Origin: Tepidiphilus sp.
Lineage (GTDB): Bacteria > Pseudomonadota > Gammaproteobacteria > Burkholderiales > Rhodocyclaceae
Assembly: GCA_028684345.1 (NCBI GenBank)
Contig: JAQUGB010000068.1
Coordinates: forward strand, 1-8,680
Direction of reading: 5' to 3'
Length of the DNA: 8,680 nt
The stretch's first letter is position 1; each line of letters opens with the position of its first letter. Under the pieces are notes generated by a model that was not told the DNA's origin, made no database searches, and was given only the letters and a program-made list of their open reading frames with translations. A program made the position numbers and the translations under genes. Shown here piece by piece: positions 6,057 to 8,680 of the stretch.

Positions 6057-6157
6057 GCGTACGATCCTTGTGGACGTTGGGCATCGTCGGTCGCCTCGGC
6101 CTGGCGACGCTGCCCCTGGGGCTCATCTGGCTACTCTACTTCTGGGGCACCCGATGA
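6053..6157 (+). CDS. Small membrane protein (34 aa) between zur and znuC, unknown function
   Basis: I do not recognise this product. It has 34 residues, beginning MSVRSLWTLGIVGRLG and ending LIWLLYFWGTR. A hydrophobic segment covers about residues 15-31, with three tryptophans overall, positive charges at R4, R14 and the C-terminal R34, and no Cys, His or acidic residue. This looks like a single-pass inner-membrane peptide with a short amphipathic N-terminal part. Evidence that it is a gene: a GGAGA 6 nt upstream, an ATGA overlap with the zur stop, a second ATGA overlap with the znuC start, and about 85% G+C at third codon positions, like its neighbours. Without it there would be an unusual 97-nt gap in an otherwise overlapping operon. 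A role as a small accessory subunit of the zinc ABC transporter, in the manner of other small transporter-bound peptides, is inference. It could instead act only as a translational coupler for znuC. Confidence 0.65.
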   Translation: MSVRSLWTLGIVGRLGLATLPLGLIWLLYFWGTR

Positions 6158-6927
6158 ACACCCCGGGCATCGTCCTGCACGATCTCACCGCCGGCTACGG
6201 CCGCCATCCGGCCATCCATCATCTGCACGCAACGATCCCCTGCGGAGCGCTACTCGCCGTGGCCGGACCCAATGGTGCCGGCAAATCGACGCTACTCAAG
6301 GTGCTCGCCGGCGAGCTCAAGCCCATGACCGGTCGCGTCGGCATGCCGCCCGAGTACCGGCAGCGACTCGCCTACCTCACGCAGCAGCCGACTTGGTCCC
6401 TGGATTTCCCCGTCGACGTCCACGACGCGGTGGCCATGGGCTGCTGGCCTTGGCTCGGTCCTTGGCGCGCCCTCGATGAAGCGGCACACCGTCGGGTGAC
6501 GGAAGCCATCACAGCGGTCAAATTGCAAGGATTCGAGCATCGGCCGCTCCAATCGCTCTCCGGGGGCCAATTGCAGCGGGTGCGCTTTGCCCAGATCATC
6601 GTGCAGGATGCCCGGCTCATCCTGCTCGACGAGCCGTTCAACGCACTCGATGAGTCCACCGAAGAAGAATTCCTCGCCCTCATCCGTCGCTGGCACAACG
6701 AAGGGCGCACCGTGATCGCCGTGCTGCACGATCTCGAACGGGTACGACGCCACTTCCCTCTGACCCTGCTGCTCGCGCGCGAGCTCGTCGCCTTCGGCCC
6801 CACCGAAGCGGTGCTGAGCGCCGAGCACCTCGAACGCGCCCGACACCATGCGGAAGCCTTCGACGAGCATGCCGCCCCTTGTCCCCTGCCCGCGGACGAG
6901 GAAAAAGACGAGGTGGTCCACCAATGA
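6154..6927 (+). CDS. znuC: Zinc ABC transporter ATP-binding protein ZnuC
   Basis: This is the cytoplasmic ATPase that powers zinc import through ZnuB. The 257-residue product has every ABC motif: Walker A GPNGAGKST (38-46), the Q-loop in LTQQPTW (about 75-81), the signature LSGGQLQRV (135-143), Walker B LILLDEP (155-161), the D-loop NALDE and the switch histidine H192 in AVLHDL. The start at 6154 overlaps the stop of the small membrane-protein ORF (ATGA) and begins NTPGIVLHDLTAGYG, the usual N-terminus of the family. A longer in-frame start at 6070 would run back through the small ORF and is not credible. The C-terminal tail (about 231-257) holds HH, EH, one Cys and an acidic run, and lies outside the ATPase core. 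The stop overlaps the znuB start (ATGA). Family specificity for zinc rather than manganese rests on context. Confidence 0.92.
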   Translation: MNTPGIVLHDLTAGYGRHPAIHHLHATIPCGALLAVAGPNGAGKSTLLKVLAGELKPMTGRVGMPPEYRQRLAYLTQQPTWSLDFPVDVHDAVAMGCWPWLGPWRALDEAAHRRVTEAITAVKLQGFEHRPLQSLSGGQLQRVRFAQIIVQDARLILLDEPFNALDESTEEEFLALIRRWHNEGRTVIAVLHDLERVRRHFPLTLLLARELVAFGPTEAVLSAEHLERARHHAEAFDEHAAPCPLPADEEKDEVVHQ

Positions 6928-7796
6928 CCTTGCCCCAGCTCCTCACCCCCTTTGCCGACTATGATTTCATGCGCCGGGCGCTCGCCGGCGCCCTGATGCT
7001 CACGCTGGGCGCCACTCCCGTGGGCGTCTTCCTCATGCTGCGCCGCATGAGCCTCATGGCCGATGCCATGAGCCACGCGGTTCTTCCGGGCGTAGCCGCC
7101 GCCTACTTTTTCTCCGGCCTATCCCTGGGCGCGATGACGCTCGGCGGCCTGGCCGCAGGCGTGCTCGTGGCGATCGCCACGGGCTGGGCGGCACGCCACT
7201 CGGTACTCTTCGAAGACACCGCCATGGGGACGTTCCAGATCCTGTCGCTCACCGCCGGCATCCTGCTCATGACGGCGCACGGCCGCCCTGTGGACGTCTT
7301 GCAGCTGCTCTTCGGTTCAATCCTTGCGATCGACCACGACACGCTGACGCTCATCGCCCTGGTGGCCTCCGCCACGCTGGTGCTGCTCGCCCTGGGCTGG
7401 CGCATCCTCGTACTCGAATGTTTCGACGCCCCTTTCCTGCGCCGTCATAGCCCGCGCCTGTCGGCGCTGGCGCACTACGGATTCCTCGTCCTGGTGGTAC
7501 TCAACCTCGTGGCCGCCTTCCATGCCATCGGAACCCTGCTGGCGATCAGCGTGCTGATCCTGCCTGCTGCCACCGCCCGCCTGTGGGTCAACAGCCTGGG
7601 GAAAGCGCTCGTGCTCGCCGCCGGCTGCGGCGCCCTGGGCAGTTACCTCGGGCTCGTCGCGTCGTTTCGCTGGGACCTCCCCGCCGGTCCGGCCATCGCA
7701 CTCGCACTCGCGCTGCCCTATCTCGTCTCGCTCTTGCTCGCCCCGCACGGCTTTCTACGCCAACGCCATCCGCGCAAACGCCACCTCGAAAACTGA
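6924..7796 (+). CDS. znuB: Zinc ABC transporter permease ZnuB
   Basis: This inner-membrane channel subunit belongs to the ABC-3 family of zinc and manganese importers. The 290-residue protein is strongly hydrophobic with about eight to nine membrane segments, including about 16-38, 53-88, 105-118, 138-160, 184-220, 226-247 and 254-274. The family signature SLMADAMSHAVLPGVAAAY (43-61) is present, as are LLFGSILAI (128-136) and the AIGTLLAISVLILPAATARL stretch (201-220) that is typical of the family. The start at 6924 gives an ATGA overlap with znuC and has GAGGT 9 nt upstream. An in-frame ATG at 6879 would only add a basic, proline-rich extension encoded by the znuC tail. The C-terminus ends in a basic stretch (RQRHPRKRHLEN). 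The znuA gene follows after 19 nt. Confidence 0.92.
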   Translation: MTLPQLLTPFADYDFMRRALAGALMLTLGATPVGVFLMLRRMSLMADAMSHAVLPGVAAAYFFSGLSLGAMTLGGLAAGVLVAIATGWAARHSVLFEDTAMGTFQILSLTAGILLMTAHGRPVDVLQLLFGSILAIDHDTLTLIALVASATLVLLALGWRILVLECFDAPFLRRHSPRLSALAHYGFLVLVVLNLVAAFHAIGTLLAISVLILPAATARLWVNSLGKALVLAAGCGALGSYLGLVASFRWDLPAGPAIALALALPYLVSLLLAPHGFLRQRHPRKRHLEN

Positions 7797-7815
7797 ACCG
7801 ATCGGAGTTCCCCTC

Positions 7816-8680
7816 ATGTTTACTACCACCCGACGCCGCATCCTTCTTGCACTTGCCGCCGCGCCGCTGCTCGGGCTGCACGCTCCCAAAGTCCAGGCGA
7901 GTTCCCCTCTGCCCGTCGTCGCCACTTTTTCCATCGCTGCCGACTGGATACGCCAAGTGGGCGGCGATCGCGTGCAGGTCACCTCCCTGATCGGCCCGGA
8001 TGCCGATGCGCACGGCTACCAACCCAAACCCTCGGACACGCGCGTCATCAAGGAAGCTGCCCTCGTCGTCGGCATCGATTTGGGGTTCGACGACTGGGTC
8101 GAACGGCTCGCCCGTAGCGCGGGCAAGAAAAACGACTTGCTCCTGCTCGGAAAAAACTTGCTCAACGAAAAGATCCTCCTTTCAGCCGGCCCGTCACACG
8201 ACGATCACGACGATCACGCGCATGGGGAGTTCGACCCCCATTTCTGGCAGGACCCACGCCTCGTGGCCCAGGCGATGCCGCCGCTGGCCGAAGCGCTCGC
8301 CCAGCGCGATCCCACGCACGCCGACCACTACCGGCAACGCGCCACCGAGTATGCGCATAGCCTCGAATCCCTGTGGCGTCAATGGAGCGAACGCTTTGCC
8401 GCCCTTCCCCCCGACGCACGCCGCGCCTACACCAATCACGACGCCTTCCGTTACCTCGCCCGGGCCTACGGCCTCGAACTCATAGGCATCCAGGGCGTCG
8501 TACCGCACGGCGAGCTCAGCGCCAAGGCACTTGCCGCGCTCGCCGATCGCGCACGACGCGAGGGCATTCGCGTCGCCTTCCTAGAGAACGTCGCCGATCC
8601 CCGCCTCGTCGAGCAACTACGCCGCGAATCGGGACTCACCGTGGGCGGACGTCTCTATTCGGATGCCCTCAGCGGGCCCA
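7816..8680 (+). CDS. znuA: Zinc-binding periplasmic protein ZnuA, 3' end cut by the window edge
   Basis: This is the solute-binding protein (cluster 9, metal-binding) that captures zinc and delivers it to ZnuB. The reading frame is open to the right edge (288 codons); about 10-20 C-terminal residues are probably missing. The ATG at 7816 has GGAG 8 nt upstream and sits 19 nt after znuB. Residues 1-29 form a signal peptide with an RRR motif, a hydrophobic core and VQA before the likely cleavage site; the arginines give it a Tat-like look. Expected metal ligands are H66 (DADAHGYQPKPSD), H142 (DPHFWQDP), H208 (TNHDAF) and D283 (YSDALSGP). A histidine at the third position favours zinc, since manganese binders usually have glutamate there. 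A short His/Asp loop, HDDHDDHAHG (128-137), resembles the larger His-rich loop of E. coli ZnuA. Confidence 0.92.
   Translation, partial: MFTTTRRRILLALAAAPLLGLHAPKVQASSPLPVVATFSIAADWIRQVGGDRVQVTSLIGPDADAHGYQPKPSDTRVIKEAALVVGIDLGFDDWVERLARSAGKKNDLLLLGKNLLNEKILLSAGPSHDDHDDHAHGEFDPHFWQDPRLVAQAMPPLAEALAQRDPTHADHYRQRATEYAHSLESLWRQWSERFAALPPDARRAYTNHDAFRYLARAYGLELIGIQGVVPHGELSAKALAALADRARREGIRVAFLENVADPRLVEQLRRESGLTVGGRLYSDALSGP

Noticed and set aside
6070..6153. N-terminal extension of znuC from the ATG at 6070
   Set aside because: The 28 extra residues have no match to the family start and run through the small membrane-protein ORF in another frame. The ATG at 6154 fits both the family N-terminus and the ATGA junction.
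6879..6923. N-terminal extension of znuB from the ATG at 6879
   Set aside because: The added 15 residues are basic and proline-rich, unlike an ABC-3 permease start. The ATG at 6924 has a ribosome-binding site and an ATGA overlap.
8000..8485. 161-codon plus-strand frame inside znuA
   Set aside because: Out-of-frame shadow of znuA, which is open through the edge with all four metal ligands. The frame is Ser/Arg/Pro-rich without motifs.

Overview
The window is a compact, GC-rich stretch of bacterial chromosome. Gene content, high protein similarity to proteobacterial families and the zapA-6S RNA neighbourhood point to a Gram-negative proteobacterium. A betaproteobacterium is most likely, but this is inference and no species can be named. 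Coding density is very high: genes overlap or sit a few bases apart, and no gene-free stretch exceeds about 180 bases. That longest stretch holds the 6S RNA. I see no insertion sequence, prophage, CRISPR array or tRNA.

Left part (1-2541, minus strand). Read in the direction of transcription, the order is ilvD (dihydroxy-acid dehydratase), a small ZapB-like coiled-coil protein, zapA (Z-ring associated protein) and then 6S RNA (ssrS), which runs off the left edge. The three proteins look like one operon (3-nt gap, then an 8-nt overlap). 6S RNA appears to have its own promoter inside the 3' end of zapA.

Middle part (2542-5530). Divergent from ilvD, lgt (prolipoprotein diacylglyceryl transferase) is followed after 4 nt by a malonyl-CoA decarboxylase gene. 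Convergent to these, with only 15 nt between stop codons, is a fumarylacetoacetate-hydrolase-family gene of the YcgM/FAHD1/fumarylpyruvate hydrolase type.

Right part (5575-8680, plus strand). This is a zinc-uptake operon: a Fur-family regulator judged to be Zur, a 34-codon single-membrane-segment small ORF, znuC (ATPase), znuB (permease) and znuA (periplasmic zinc-binding protein, cut by the right edge). The first four genes are joined by three successive ATGA stop/start overlaps. A sigma70-type promoter before zur carries an imperfect 7-1-7 palindrome over its -10 box, consistent with zinc-responsive autoregulation.

The most interesting item is the unannotated-looking small membrane protein between zur and znuC (6053-6157). 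It has its own Shine-Dalgarno sequence and ATGA coupling on both sides, and is a candidate accessory or regulatory subunit of the zinc transporter. The rest of the window is largely conventional housekeeping sequence.
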